From NCBI GenBank assembly GCA_018660305.1, contig JABJKO010000061.1, forward strand, positions 1 through 39,333: a stretch of DNA of 39,333 nucleotides. Reading direction: 5' to 3'. Of the stretch, positions 8,037-16,098 are shown piece after piece. The notes beneath the pieces were generated by a model that searched no databases, was not told the DNA's origin, and worked only from the letters and a program-made list of their open reading frames with translations. Numbering within the stretch: position 1 is the stretch's first letter; each line of letters starts with the position of its first letter. Source of the DNA: Rhodospirillaceae bacterium. GTDB lineage: Bacteria; Pseudomonadota; Alphaproteobacteria; MPNO01; UBA2964. The position numbers were made by a program, and so were the translations under genes.

Positions 8037-9122
8037 TTATTTTATGGGCGGCGCGACGGATGCGATGGCGTTGAGATAGTTCTGCATGAAGCTGTGATTT
8101 TTAACGTCGCGCCAGTCATCGGCAAACGGGTTCCGTACCCTGCGGTCCTGCTCCAGATGGATGAAACGCCCGGTGCCCGATGTGACGCCGCGGCGACACA
8201 CGTCTTCATCGCCATTGACCAGCCGGCCCTGCACGTTGGTGGTGCCGCACAGGCGGCGGAATTTGTACTGCCGGTCGCCGGGTATGTTGCAGCTCGCCAC
8301 CGCGCCTTCATCGGGCAGGGCGGTCACCAAAGCGGTTCGCAGCCGGCTCGACGCCGTCGATCCGGCGTCATCGGCTCTCCGGATGCCGTTGGACAGGACC
8401 ACCGATGTCCGGATGCCTTTGTCGTCCGTGCGCATGCCGTGCAGGGACAGCACGATCGCCTGGGGCCACGCTTCGGTCAGGGCGAGGTGGGCTGTATGAA
8501 ACAGGGTCGCCGGGCTGTGCGCCACATCCGATGTCCGGTAAGCCTCGCGTGACCCGCAGGTGCGGCTCCTGCCGTCGCAGGTCACGTATGTCCGGCTGGC
8601 GCAGCGATGCGCCCCGGCGATGATCGCCGCCCGGGCGCCCTGTTCGGTAACCAGCAGCACCGCCTGCTGATAGGTGCCCCTTTCATTGCCGGGATGCGGC
8701 GCACCGGCAATGAGATCAATCTTCGGGTTGGGATTGATCAGGATCGTCGGGCCCCGGTGGGGATTCTTCCTGTCGGTGACAGCGAGGATGCGCTGTTTCT
8801 CGTGACGCAAAGCCGTCAAGTTGAAGTCCGACGTCCCGGCGAGCGTGAGCGCATTGTCCTCATCGCCCTTGGTGAGGGCGGTCAGCAATTGGCGGAAGGC
8901 GGCGTGGCGGCCGGGGGCGGTTTCAAAATTGTCGAGGCTATCGCGGCCCGCCCTGTTCTGCGCCGATATCCAGGATATGACCGGTGTGTCCACGGTTTCG
9001 ATGGAGCTGTCCGCCGCCGACGCGATTGTGGGGCCGATGCAGAGTGGCGCAAAGCACAGGCCGAATAACCACGGGCGAACCGATACCGGAATCAAACAGG
9101 ATACCGGTATCTGGTTTACCAT
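8037..9122 (-). CDS. Secreted protein of unknown function in the Sec island
   Basis: The 361-residue product starts with a signal peptide: a basic VRPW, the hydrophobic stretch LFGLCFAPLCIG and an ASA-AD cleavage site near residue 37. The mature part has conserved-looking histidine motifs: GAPHPGNERGTYQQA, IIAGAHRCAS, DVAHSPATLFHTAHLAL and SLHGM, then FIHLEQDRRVR near the C-terminus. This H/E pattern is reminiscent of zinc-dependent amidohydrolase or carboxypeptidase-like folds (N-formylglutamate or poly-gamma-glutamate hydrolase type), but I do not recognise the family and this is only a suggestion. Six or more cysteines in the mature part suggest disulfides. The ribosome site ACGAGGACGGTC precedes ATG. 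It is divergent from the deiodinase-like gene and upstream of the Prx-like gene on the same strand. Confidence 0.75.
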   Translation of the reverse strand: MVNQIPVSCLIPVSVRPWLFGLCFAPLCIGPTIASAADSSIETVDTPVISWISAQNRAGRDSLDNFETAPGRHAAFRQLLTALTKGDEDNALTLAGTSDFNLTALRHEKQRILAVTDRKNPHRGPTILINPNPKIDLIAGAPHPGNERGTYQQAVLLVTEQGARAAIIAGAHRCASRTYVTCDGRSRTCGSREAYRTSDVAHSPATLFHTAHLALTEAWPQAIVLSLHGMRTDDKGIRTSVVLSNGIRRADDAGSTASSRLRTALVTALPDEGAVASCNIPGDRQYKFRRLCGTTNVQGRLVNGDEDVCRRGVTSGTGRFIHLEQDRRVRNPFADDWRDVKNHSFMQNYLNAIASVAPPIK

Positions 9123-9241
9123 GACCGTCCTCGTGAAATTCCCCTACGCGATAACATAAGCGTGATTTCCATCCTGTTTGCCTCCCCCGGAGAATGGCCG
9201 TAACCTCATTACCGAATGATCAACGGCAGGGAACCTGGCTG

Positions 9242-9925
9242 ATGGATCCACGATACGACCATTTCAAGGATTTTTCCTCTTCCGACCTGAGTTTTCCGGA
9301 GAGGAAAAAAGTCTGGCTCGAAATTTCGGATATGACCGAGGCGGAATTCGATTCCATGATGGCGGCCCAGAAGGCGCGCCAGGATAGCGTGCCGAAAGTT
9401 GGCGATAGGGCGCCGGATTTCGAGATCGAACGGCTCGACCGGTCGAAGAAGCGCACCGGCGAGTATGTGAAACTGTCCAGCCTGCGGGGGCGGCCAGTGG
9501 CACTGGCCTTTGGCTCCTACACATGACCTCCCTTCCGTATGCAGTCCGTGCGACTGAACGACATTTACGAAGCCCACAAGGACAATTTCGAATTCTTCCT
9601 GATTTATGTACGCGAAGCGCATCCCTCCGATGGCTGGCAGACGCCGCAGAACCTCTACGAAGAGGTGATCTTTGAGGCGCCGACAAACGAAGATGAGCGG
9701 GCCGAAGTGGGCAATGCGTGCCAGATCGCGCTCGATCTCAAATACCCCATGCTCATCGACAGCATCGACGATGACGTGGAAAACAAATATGTGGCCTCGC
9801 CCATCCGGCTGTACGTCATCGACGGGGAGGGAATCATCACCTATGTGGGTGACGAGGGACCGCGCGGCTTCGATCCCGACAGCTGGGAAGACGCCATCAA
9901 GGAGCAGATTACGGCGACCGTCTGA
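9242..9925 (+). CDS. Deiodinase-like thioredoxin-fold selenoprotein, in-frame UGA = Sec95
   Basis: One frame spans this interval with a single TGA at 9524-9526. Read through it gives 227 residues: a thioredoxin-fold entry (VGDRAPDFEIERL), GRPVALAFGSYT-U95-PPFRMQS, then FFLIYVREAHPSDGW at 118-132. The iodothyronine deiodinase family has GSCTUPPF followed by an EAHxSDGW motif, so both halves identify it. The usual Cys three residues before the Sec-Pro-Pro (GSC) is Tyr here. Bacterial relatives exist whose substrate is unknown; thyroid hormone is not implied, and a peroxidase or reductive dehalogenase-type reaction is speculative. The start is uncertain: ATG 9242 has AGGGA 9 nt upstream, whereas ATG 9194 extends the same frame but has its purine tract too close. 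selA follows 74 nt downstream. Confidence 0.91.
9542..9556 (+). promoter_or_regulatory. Candidate bacterial SECIS hairpin of the deiodinase-like gene
   Basis: A perfect stem CAGTC/GACTG closes the pentaloop CGTGC, beginning 15 nt after the TGA with the loop GU 22-23 nt after it. The architecture and loop (CGTG plus A or C) are almost the same as downstream of the AhpD-like TGA, although the encoded residues differ. Confidence 0.65.
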
Positions 9926-9949
9926 CTCTCCGCTAATCTTTCTGACAGG

Positions 9950-9982
9950 AGCGGGTGGCCGTCTGGTCTCCCGCTTTTGTTA
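9950..9982 (+). terminator. Weak hairpin with T-run between deiodinase-like gene and selA
   Basis: AGCGGG/CCCGCT pairs across a 14-nt loop and is followed by TTTTGTT. It could attenuate read-through into selA and so set the ratio of selenoprotein to Sec machinery. The stem is only six pairs and the loop is large, so this is tentative. Confidence 0.35.
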
Positions 9983-9999
9983 TGGGCGGAGGTCCGCTC

Positions 10000-11433
10000 A
10001 TGTCTGACGTCCGTACGCCGCGGGCGGCCATACCCTCCGTTGATCGATTGTTGCGGTCGGCTGATGCAATGATTCTGATCGACGGCTATGGACGTCAGGC
10101 GGTTACCGAAGCGGTGCGCGACGATCTGGCGGCGCTGCGGCGGCGCATGGCGGCGGAGGCTGATGGGGCCGCAACCGACACGTCGGAAAGCGCGGTCCTT
10201 GCCCGTGTCGCGGCAGCGCTGGAGGCCATGGTGGCTCCCTCTCTCAAACCAGTGTTCAACCTCACCGGAACCGTACTGCACACCAATCTGGGGCGTGCGC
10301 CACTGCCGGACGAGGCCATAGAGGCGGTTGCCGCCGTGGCACGGGGCGCCAGCAATCTGGAATATAATGTGGAAAGCGGCCGCCGTGGCGACCGCGACGA
10401 TCATCTGGACGAATGGGTCAGCAAGCTTACCGGCGCCGAGGCGGCGACGGTGGTCAACAACAATGCCGCCGCCGTGCTTCTGGTCCTCAACGCGCTGGCC
10501 AATCGCAAGGAAGTACCGGTGTCCCGGGGCGAGCTGATCGAAATCGGCGGCGCCTTCCGCATTCCCGACATCATGGCCCGCGCCGGCTGCAAGCTGGTGG
10601 AGGTGGGGACCACCAACCGCACCCATCTCAAGGACTTCGCCGAGGCCATCGGGCCAAGGACGGCGCTGCTCATGAAAGTCCATACCAGTAATTACGAAGT
10701 CCAGGGCTTTACCGCCGCGGTGCCCGAACCGGAACTGGCCAGACTCGCCCATGACAACGATCTGCCGTTCGTGGTGGATCTCGGCAGTGGCACGCTCACC
10801 GATCTCTCCCGATTTGGCCTGCCCCATGAACCCACCGCCCAGGAAACCCTGGCCAGCGGCGCCGATATCGTGACGTTCAGTGGTGACAAGCTGCTGGGCG
10901 GGCCGCAGGCCGGGCTTATCGCCGGGCGGGCCGATCTCATCGCGAAGATCAAGAAGAACCCCATGAAGCGCGCCATGCGCTGCGACAAGATGACCATCGC
11001 CGCTTTGTCCAGCGTGTTGCGGCTCTATGCCGACCCCGACCGGCTGGTGGAACGGGTGCCTACCCTGAGACTGCTGGCGCGACCGGTTGACCATATTACG
11101 GCCACGGCAAATCGCGTGATGCCCGCGCTGGCCGCTGCGCTGGGGGATTCCGTAACGGTGGAAACAAAGCCGTGCCAGAGCCAGATTGGCAGCGGTTCCC
11201 TGCCGGCGGAACGGCTGGACAGTATGGCGCTGATCGTCCGGCCTTCAGCTGGGAGAGGAATCGGCTCGGCGTTGAAGCGCCTTGCCGCGTCGTTCCGGTC
11301 CCTGCCGGTACCGGTGATCGGGCGGGTGCAGGACGATGCGTTCTGGCTCGATCTGCGCTGTCTCGAAGAACGCGACGAGGCGGATTTTCTGGCTCAGCTT
11401 TCCCGGCTGAGCCGGCCCGGCGGTACGCCATGA
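10000..11433 (+). CDS. selA: L-seryl-tRNA(Sec) selenium transferase
   Basis: SelA is a PLP enzyme that converts seryl-tRNA(Sec) to selenocysteyl-tRNA(Sec) using selenophosphate. The 477 residues match the usual length of about 460. Family motifs are present: [16 protein letters not shown] near the N-terminal third, the [17 protein letters not shown] segment, [11 protein letters not shown], and the PLP lysine in [13 protein letters not shown] (Lys297). The start at 10000 has GGAGGT 7 nt upstream; an in-frame GTG at 9955 is less likely. The stop overlaps the selB start in ATGA, so the two are translationally coupled. Its presence beside three UGA-containing genes supports reading those codons as Sec. 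Confidence 0.97.
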   Translation: MSDVRTPRAAIPSVDRLLRSADAMILIDGYGRQAVTEAVRDDLAALRRRMAAEADGAATDTSESAVLARVAAALEAMVAPSLKPVFNLTGTVLHTNLGRAPLPDEAIEAVAAVARGASNLEYNVESGRRGDRDDHLDEWVSKLTGAEAATVVNNNAAAVLLVLNALANRKEVPVSRGELIEIGGAFRIPDIMARAGCKLVEVGTTNRTHLKDFAEAIGPRTALLMKVHTSNYEVQGFTAAVPEPELARLAHDNDLPFVVDLGSGTLTDLSRFGLPHEPTAQETLASGADIVTFSGDKLLGGPQAGLIAGRADLIAKIKKNPMKRAMRCDKMTIAALSSVLRLYADPDRLVERVPTLRLLARPVDHITATANRVMPALAAALGDSVTVETKPCQSQIGSGSLPAERLDSMALIVRPSAGRGIGSALKRLAASFRSLPVPVIGRVQDDAFWLDLRCLEERDEADFLAQLSRLSRPGGTP

Positions 11434-13358
11434 TCATCGCCACCTCGGGTCATATCGATCATGGCAAGACGGTGCTGGTCAAGGCGCTGACCGGTGTCGA
11501 TACCGACCGGCTGCCCGAGGAGAAGAAGCGCGGCATCTCCATCGATCTCGGCTATGCCTATTCGCCCCTCGATGGCGAGGAAGTGCTGGGCTTCGTCGAC
11601 GTGCCGGGTCATGAGCGGTTTGTCCGCAACATGCTGGCGGGCGTCACCGGGATCGATTATGCGCTGCTGGTGGTCGCCGCCGATGACGGGCCCATGCCGC
11701 AGACCGAAGAGCATCTCGCCATTCTCGATCTTCTGGGGCTGACAAAGGGCGCCATCGCCCTGACCAAGATCGACCGGGTGGATCCGGATCGGGTGGCGGA
11801 AGTGGGCGAGCTGATGGAGCTGCTGCTGGACAGCACGGCGCTGGAAGGCGCACCCATATTTCCGGTCTCCGGCGTGACCGGCGACGGGGTGCCGGCGTTG
11901 CGCGCGCATCTTCAGACGGTCGCCAGGGAGTTTGCCAACGACGAGGCAGGCGGACAGTTCCGTCTCGCCATCGACCGCCGCTTTACGGTGCCCGGTGCCG
12001 GGCTGGTGGTGACGGGGACGGTTTTTTCGGGACGGGTTGCCGTCGATGACCGGCTCATTGTGTCGCCCTCGGGCCTGGCCGCCCGGGTTCGCGGCATTCA
12101 TGCGCAAAACCAGGAATCGGGCTTCGGTCAGGTGGGCCAGCGCTGCGCCCTCAACATCGCCGGGCCGGATCTCTCCAAGGACCATGTGCATCGCGGCGAC
12201 TGGATCGTCGCGGCGCCGGTGCATGCGCCTACCAAGCGGCTCGATGCCCGCATCCGGCTGCTGCGGTCGGAACCGCGGCCCCTCAAGCACTGGACACCGG
12301 TGCATCTGCATCTTGGCGCGGTGGATGTCAGCGCCCGGGTCGCCGTCCTGGGCGACCGTCAGATCGCACCGGGTGAGTCCGCGCTGGTGCAGCTTGTGCT
12401 CGACCAGCCCATCGGCGCGCTGCGCGACGACAGGCTGATCCTGCGCGATCAGTCGGCGACCCGCACCATGGCCGGCGGGCGGGTGCTCGATCCTTTCGCA
12501 CCGGCGCGCGGCCGGGCTCGGCCCGAACGGCTGGAAAATATAGCGGCGATGGAGATCGATGATCCCGCCGATTCCCTGGGCCGTCTTCTGGATCTGTCGC
12601 CCAACGGGGTGGATCTGTCGCGATTTACGGTGACCCGCAATCTTGGACCCGACGAAGCGGCGGTGTTGTTTGACCACGTGCCCATGGCCCGGGTGGGACG
12701 TGCCGGGGAGGAAACCGGCATTGCCCCGCCACGCTGGGGGGCGCTGGCGGAAGAGGCGCTGGCGGCGCTGGCGCGGTTCCATGAAAAATCGCCCGACCGG
12801 TTCGGCCCGGCGGAGAACGCGCTGCGCCTGTCCTTCGAGAAGCCGCCGCCGCCTGTTCTGTTCGGCGAGCTGATCGCTGCGCTCGCCACGGAGGGAAGGC
12901 TGGTGAGCGCCAACAAACAGTTGCGCCTGCCCGGTCATCAAGCGGTCATGGCGGACAAGGACAAGCAGCTCTGGGCGCGGGTCGAACCGGCGCTGGTGGC
13001 CGGCGGGCTGCAGCCGCCGGCGGTGCATGATCTGGCGGCCGATCTGGGTGTCGCACCGGATCCCCTGTTCGGGTTTCTGCGCCGTGCCGCGGCGCAGGGG
13101 CTGGTGGTCCATATCGGCAAGAACCGGTTTCTGCCCCCCGCTGCCGTGCGCGAGCTGGGGGAAATCGCCGAAAGCCTGGCGCTGACCGCCGAGGACGGCA
13201 TGATCACGGCGGCGGCGTTTCGCGGCGAATCCGGTATCGGCCGCAATCTGGCCATCGAGATCCTCGAACATTTCGATCAGGCCGGGCTGACCCGGCGCAT
13301 CGGCGATGCGCGGCGCATTCTGAAGACGGCAGAGGAGATATTCGGCGGGCCGGTTTAA
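11430..13358 (+). CDS. selB: Selenocysteine-specific translation elongation factor
   Basis: SelB delivers Sec-tRNA(Sec) to UGA codons that carry a SECIS hairpin. The 642-residue protein has an EF-Tu-like GTPase domain: GHIDHGKT at 7-14, [11 protein letters not shown] for the switch I region, DVPGHERF at 57-64 and TKID near 111. Beta-barrel domains follow. The C-terminal third reads as winged-helix repeats (for example [20 protein letters not shown] and [31 protein letters not shown] in pieces), which in E. coli SelB bind the SECIS RNA. The start is the ATG overlapping the selA stop; the open frame upstream is only out-of-frame selA sequence. selC begins 32 nt after its stop. Confidence 0.97.
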   Translation: MIIATSGHIDHGKTVLVKALTGVDTDRLPEEKKRGISIDLGYAYSPLDGEEVLGFVDVPGHERFVRNMLAGVTGIDYALLVVAADDGPMPQTEEHLAILDLLGLTKGAIALTKIDRVDPDRVAEVGELMELLLDSTALEGAPIFPVSGVTGDGVPALRAHLQTVAREFANDEAGGQFRLAIDRRFTVPGAGLVVTGTVFSGRVAVDDRLIVSPSGLAARVRGIHAQNQESGFGQVGQRCALNIAGPDLSKDHVHRGDWIVAAPVHAPTKRLDARIRLLRSEPRPLKHWTPVHLHLGAVDVSARVAVLGDRQIAPGESALVQLVLDQPIGALRDDRLILRDQSATRTMAGGRVLDPFAPARGRARPERLENIAAMEIDDPADSLGRLLDLSPNGVDLSRFTVTRNLGPDEAAVLFDHVPMARVGRAGEETGIAPPRWGALAEEALAALARFHEKSPDRFGPAENALRLSFEKPPPPVLFGELIAALATEGRLVSANKQLRLPGHQAVMADKDKQLWARVEPALVAGGLQPPAVHDLAADLGVAPDPLFGFLRRAAAQGLVVHIGKNRFLPPAAVRELGEIAESLALTAEDGMITAAAFRGESGIGRNLAIEILEHFDQAGLTRRIGDARRILKTAEEIFGGPV

Positions 13359-13390
13359 CGGTCCGGGAAAAGCTTTTACACTGAGATCAT

Positions 13391-13486
13391 GGAAGGGAAT
13401 CGTAAGCCGGTGCTGCGCTCGGGCTTCAAACCCGATGAGGGGCGTTAAACGTGCCTGGTGGGTTCAACTCCCACTCTCTTCCGCCA
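13391..13486 (+). tRNA. selC: tRNA-Sec (anticodon TCA)
   Basis: The 96-nt gene has the hallmarks of selenocysteine tRNA: an 8-bp acceptor GGAAGGGA/TCTCTTCC with one G-T pair, a discriminator G and encoded CCA, an anticodon loop CTTCAAA on the stem TCGGG/CCCGA, a T arm GTGGG-TTCAACT-CCCAC and a long variable arm (about GGGGCG...CGTGCC). The D loop CGGT matches E. coli selC. The D stem pairs CGT and AGC with GCT and GCG around one apparently bulged A. It lies directly after selB. Confidence 0.95.
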
Positions 13487-13531
13487 ATCTTTCCGACGGT
13501 TCCGCCGGAATAAAATAACAGGGTGGTGACG

Positions 13532-14542
13532 ATGGAATTCGGCATCTTCGATCATGTCGACCGCAGCGACCTGCCGCTTCACGAATATTACGAAGCGCGG
13601 CTCGAGCTCGTGGAGCTGTATGACAAGGCCGGTTTCTACAGCTATCACATCGCCGAGCACCATGCGACGCCGCTTGGCCTGTCGCCATCGCCCGCCGTTT
13701 TCCTGTCAGCCGTGGCCCAACGGACCAAAAAGCTGCGTTTTGGGCCGATGATCTTTGCCCTGCCACTCTATGATCCGTTTCGCTTGCTCGAGGAAATCTG
13801 CATGCTCGATCAGATGAGCGGCGGCCGGCTCGATATGGGGTTCGGCCGTGGTGCGTCGCCCATCGAGCTCGGCATGTTCGGTGTCGATCCGGCCGATGCG
13901 GAACGCATCTATGGAGAAGGGCTGGAGGTGATTCTACAGGGCCTCGCCGACCAGAAGCTGAATTACAAAGGCGATTTCTACACTTACGAGGACGTGCCGG
14001 TCGCCCTTGATTCCTTTCAGAAACCCCACCCCCCTCTGTGGTATGGCGTCCATTCCCTAGATAGCGCGGCGCGGGCGGCACGGAACGGTCACAACGTTCT
14101 CAGTCTCGACGATGCCGCCCTGACCCGGACACTCACCGATAGCTACCGGGCGGCACGGACGGAGAGCGGAAAAGACCGGGAGCCGGAGCCCAAGATCGGC
14201 ATCGGCCGGTTCATTGTCCTCGCCGATAGCGACGAAGAGGCCATGAGCATCGCCCAGCGCGGCTACACCATGTGGCACGAGAGTTTCAACTATCTGTTCC
14301 GCCTGCGGGGCAGCAAACCGCGCCATCCCCGGGCGCCCACCTTCGATGGCCTGTGCGCCGAGGGTCAGGGCATGGCGGGCTCGCCGGAGACCATCATCGA
14401 TTATCTGTCCAACGAAATGTCGGTTTCCGGTGCCAACTACCTGGTGAGCCAGTTTTCCTTCGGCAGCCTGACGCAGCAGGAGACCGTGCGGTCCATCGAG
14501 CTGTTCGCCGACCGGGTCATGCCGGCGCTGCGGGGTGCGTAG
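13532..14542 (+). CDS. LLM-class (luciferase-like) flavin-dependent oxidoreductase
   Basis: The 336-residue protein is a bacterial-luciferase-like TIM barrel that uses reduced FMN or F420. Landmarks are the N-terminal MEFGIFDHVD, YHIAEHHATPLGLSPSPAVFL near residue 40, RLRFGPMIFALPLYDPFRLLEEICMLDQ in segments around 70-100, SGGRLDMGFGRGASP and the late GSPETIIDYL. Such enzymes are monooxygenases or dehydrogenases; the substrate is not evident. The ATG at 13532 was chosen over GTG codons at 13523 and 13526 because AGGGTGG lies just upstream of it. It begins 45 nt after tRNA-Sec and might be co-transcribed with the sel genes, but has no TGA inside and no known link to selenium. A terminator follows. 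Confidence 0.9.
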   Translation: MEFGIFDHVDRSDLPLHEYYEARLELVELYDKAGFYSYHIAEHHATPLGLSPSPAVFLSAVAQRTKKLRFGPMIFALPLYDPFRLLEEICMLDQMSGGRLDMGFGRGASPIELGMFGVDPADAERIYGEGLEVILQGLADQKLNYKGDFYTYEDVPVALDSFQKPHPPLWYGVHSLDSAARAARNGHNVLSLDDAALTRTLTDSYRAARTESGKDREPEPKIGIGRFIVLADSDEEAMSIAQRGYTMWHESFNYLFRLRGSKPRHPRAPTFDGLCAEGQGMAGSPETIIDYLSNEMSVSGANYLVSQFSFGSLTQQETVRSIELFADRVMPALRGA

Positions 14543-14574
14543 CGGAATTCGGCACGGACCTGCTCCCGAATCAT

Positions 14575-14615
14575 GAACCCCGCCGCGGGAGACCGCGGTC
14601 GGGGTTCTGGGTTTT
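14575..14615 (+). terminator. Rho-independent terminator after the LLM oxidoreductase
   Basis: GAACCCCG-C-like outer arm pairs with CGGGGTTC, and inside it CCGCGG pairs with CCGCGG around GAGA. The run TGGGTTTT follows. It lies 32 nt after the stop. Confidence 0.8.
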
Positions 14616-14997
14616 GGCTTCTAGCCATTACACACCATGTATGGCGCGCATTTTTCTGAGATGTCGAAGTACCGGCCATGTTCCTGAAACACGCGTTTCC
14701 GAATCACGCAATACTTCTCACTCGAGTGTGTGTGGGTTGGTAGAAGGCGGCTTTTGAGGGTAAGCCGGGGATGCCGAATTTAGCCTCTGAGCCGCCTAAA
14801 CTGGCCGGGCGGTTCCATGCGTGTCACACCCTCCTGCTAGTGGTTATCTTCGCGACGGTGACTTTCCCTTCCGCCCCCGACGGGCAGCCCAACAGGAAAT
14901 ACCGTCACAAAAATCCTGCGCCTTTTCCCTATACCAAGTCAACAAAAACCAATCGCTTCGTACGTTAAGGGAGCGGGCTGGCACAGCAAAAGCCAAA
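14616..14997. other. Gene-free interval between two convergent genes
   Basis: About 380 nt follow the terminator before the end of the convergent stress-protein gene. Short open frames exist on both strands but none has a ribosome site, domain-like sequence or consistent codon use. I found no RNA gene or strong repeat here. It may be decayed sequence. Confidence 0.5.
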
Positions 14998-15864
14998 TCA
15001 GTGCGCCATGAGCACGGGCAGGTCAGCGCGGTCAAAGACGTGTTTGGTGACGCCGCCCAATATTAATTGACGCAACCGGCTGTGAGAAAAAGCCCCCATG
15101 ACCAGCAGGTCGGCGCCGATGGCGCTGGATTCGGCGAGCAGGACTTCGCCCACCGAGCGGTAATCCGGCGACAGTTCCACCACGTCCGCGTCGATCCCAT
15201 GCCATTTGAGATTGGCGGCGACCTCGGCGGCGGGCGGCCCCTGTTTGGCGCCGGTGGTAATGGACAGGATGCGGACCCGTTTCGCGCGGTCGAGAAGTAA
15301 TGTCTTGGCGGCATGAAAGGCCCGCGCTGCCTGGGCACCCCGGTTCCAGGTGATGAGCACGGTCTCGCCGATATGCGGCGGTGGTTCCGGTGGTGCGATG
15401 ATCACCGGACGCCCGGTGGCGAACAGGGCCGATTCAGTTGTGATCTGTCCCAGGGATTGAGGATCCCCCGGCTGGCCGGTAATGATGAGATCATAGGCCC
15501 CGCCGCTGCGTCCGATGGCATCCGCCGGGTGACCCTCCAGAATTATCCAGTTGGCGGTTGGCAGGTCCGCGCCGGTGGGTCTGTCGCATACCGTGATCTG
15601 GTTTTCTGCGACAAAGGAGTCGAACAGGGCGCGTAGTTCCGCTTCTTCTTTTTCGAGGCTGTCGTTTCGGTTTTGCAGCAGATCGGCGGTAATCTGAACC
15701 GACATTTCATCGCCCGCCGTATCCGCGTAGGAAAGCGGGACATACCGGACGAAGGCAACATCGATATGAGCGTTAAAATTGCTGGCGATACCGAGGGCGG
15801 TATTAAGGACGCCGTTTCTCGATTGCGGATCGACGGGCAGAGCAAGAATGCGTTTGATCGTCAT
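14998..15864 (-). CDS. Universal stress protein family (two UspA-like domains)
   Basis: The 288-residue product has the length of a tandem-domain universal stress protein. It starts MTIKRILALPVDP, typical of the first UspA strand. The C-terminal domain ends with the nucleotide-binding signature VMGAFSHSRLRQLILGG and then VTKHVF...DLPVLMAH. Such proteins bind ATP and help survival under starvation, oxygen limitation or oxidative stress. The ATG at 15864 is preceded by GGGGGAGGTAGTCCC; the frame upstream to 15906 is unlikely to be translated. FNR-like half sites occur in the leader and farther upstream. The gene is monocistronic and convergent with the LLM oxidoreductase. Confidence 0.88.
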   Translation of the reverse strand: MTIKRILALPVDPQSRNGVLNTALGIASNFNAHIDVAFVRYVPLSYADTAGDEMSVQITADLLQNRNDSLEKEEAELRALFDSFVAENQITVCDRPTGADLPTANWIILEGHPADAIGRSGGAYDLIITGQPGDPQSLGQITTESALFATGRPVIIAPPEPPPHIGETVLITWNRGAQAARAFHAAKTLLLDRAKRVRILSITTGAKQGPPAAEVAANLKWHGIDADVVELSPDYRSVGEVLLAESSAIGADLLVMGAFSHSRLRQLILGGVTKHVFDRADLPVLMAH

Positions 15865-15886
15865 GGGACTACCTCCCCCGGCTGTT

Positions 15887-15900
15887 TTGACCAAAATCAA
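15887..15900. promoter_or_regulatory. FNR/FixK-like box upstream of the universal stress protein gene
   Basis: TTGAC-CAAA-ATCAA matches the FNR-family consensus TTGAY-N4-RTCAA at all ten defined positions. It is centred about 29 nt before the ATG. A second, weaker site TTAAA-CTAG-ATCAA lies at 15938-15951. Oxygen-responsive control is common for stress proteins of this type, but no start site is known here. Confidence 0.5.
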
Positions 15901-16098
15901 TAACACCTAACGACAGACCGTCTACGTGATCGCTTCCTTAAACTAGATCAAGTGGACGGTTCCCATTATACAGCCTTCCGTCGCCGCTGGCAGACTTAGT
16001 GAAATAGCAACCGGGGGTATGAAATTCGGCTCTGGTCCCGCACACTATGGGCGCCTCAGGGGCAATCAGGCGACCATCCAGACAGGAGCCCGCGACCC

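Noticed and set aside
4728..9526. The three in-frame TGA codons as frameshifts or pseudogene stops
   Set aside because: All three are TGA, never TAA or TAG, each sits on the family catalytic cysteine, the frames are otherwise intact, and the full Sec machinery is adjacent.
3999..9925. Genetic code with TGA read as tryptophan
   Set aside because: TGA is used as a normal stop by many genes here (for example selA and the citryl-CoA-lyase-like gene), and the three sites align with Cys, not Trp.
11394..13271. Long minus-strand open frame (625 codons) opposite selB
   Set aside because: Antisense shadow; composition rich in Arg, Gly and His and no recognisable motif.
14616..14997. A hidden fourth selenoprotein or small gene in the gene-free interval
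   Set aside because: No frame with or without TGA read-through shows a UxxC/CxxU-type motif, a ribosome site or sensible composition.
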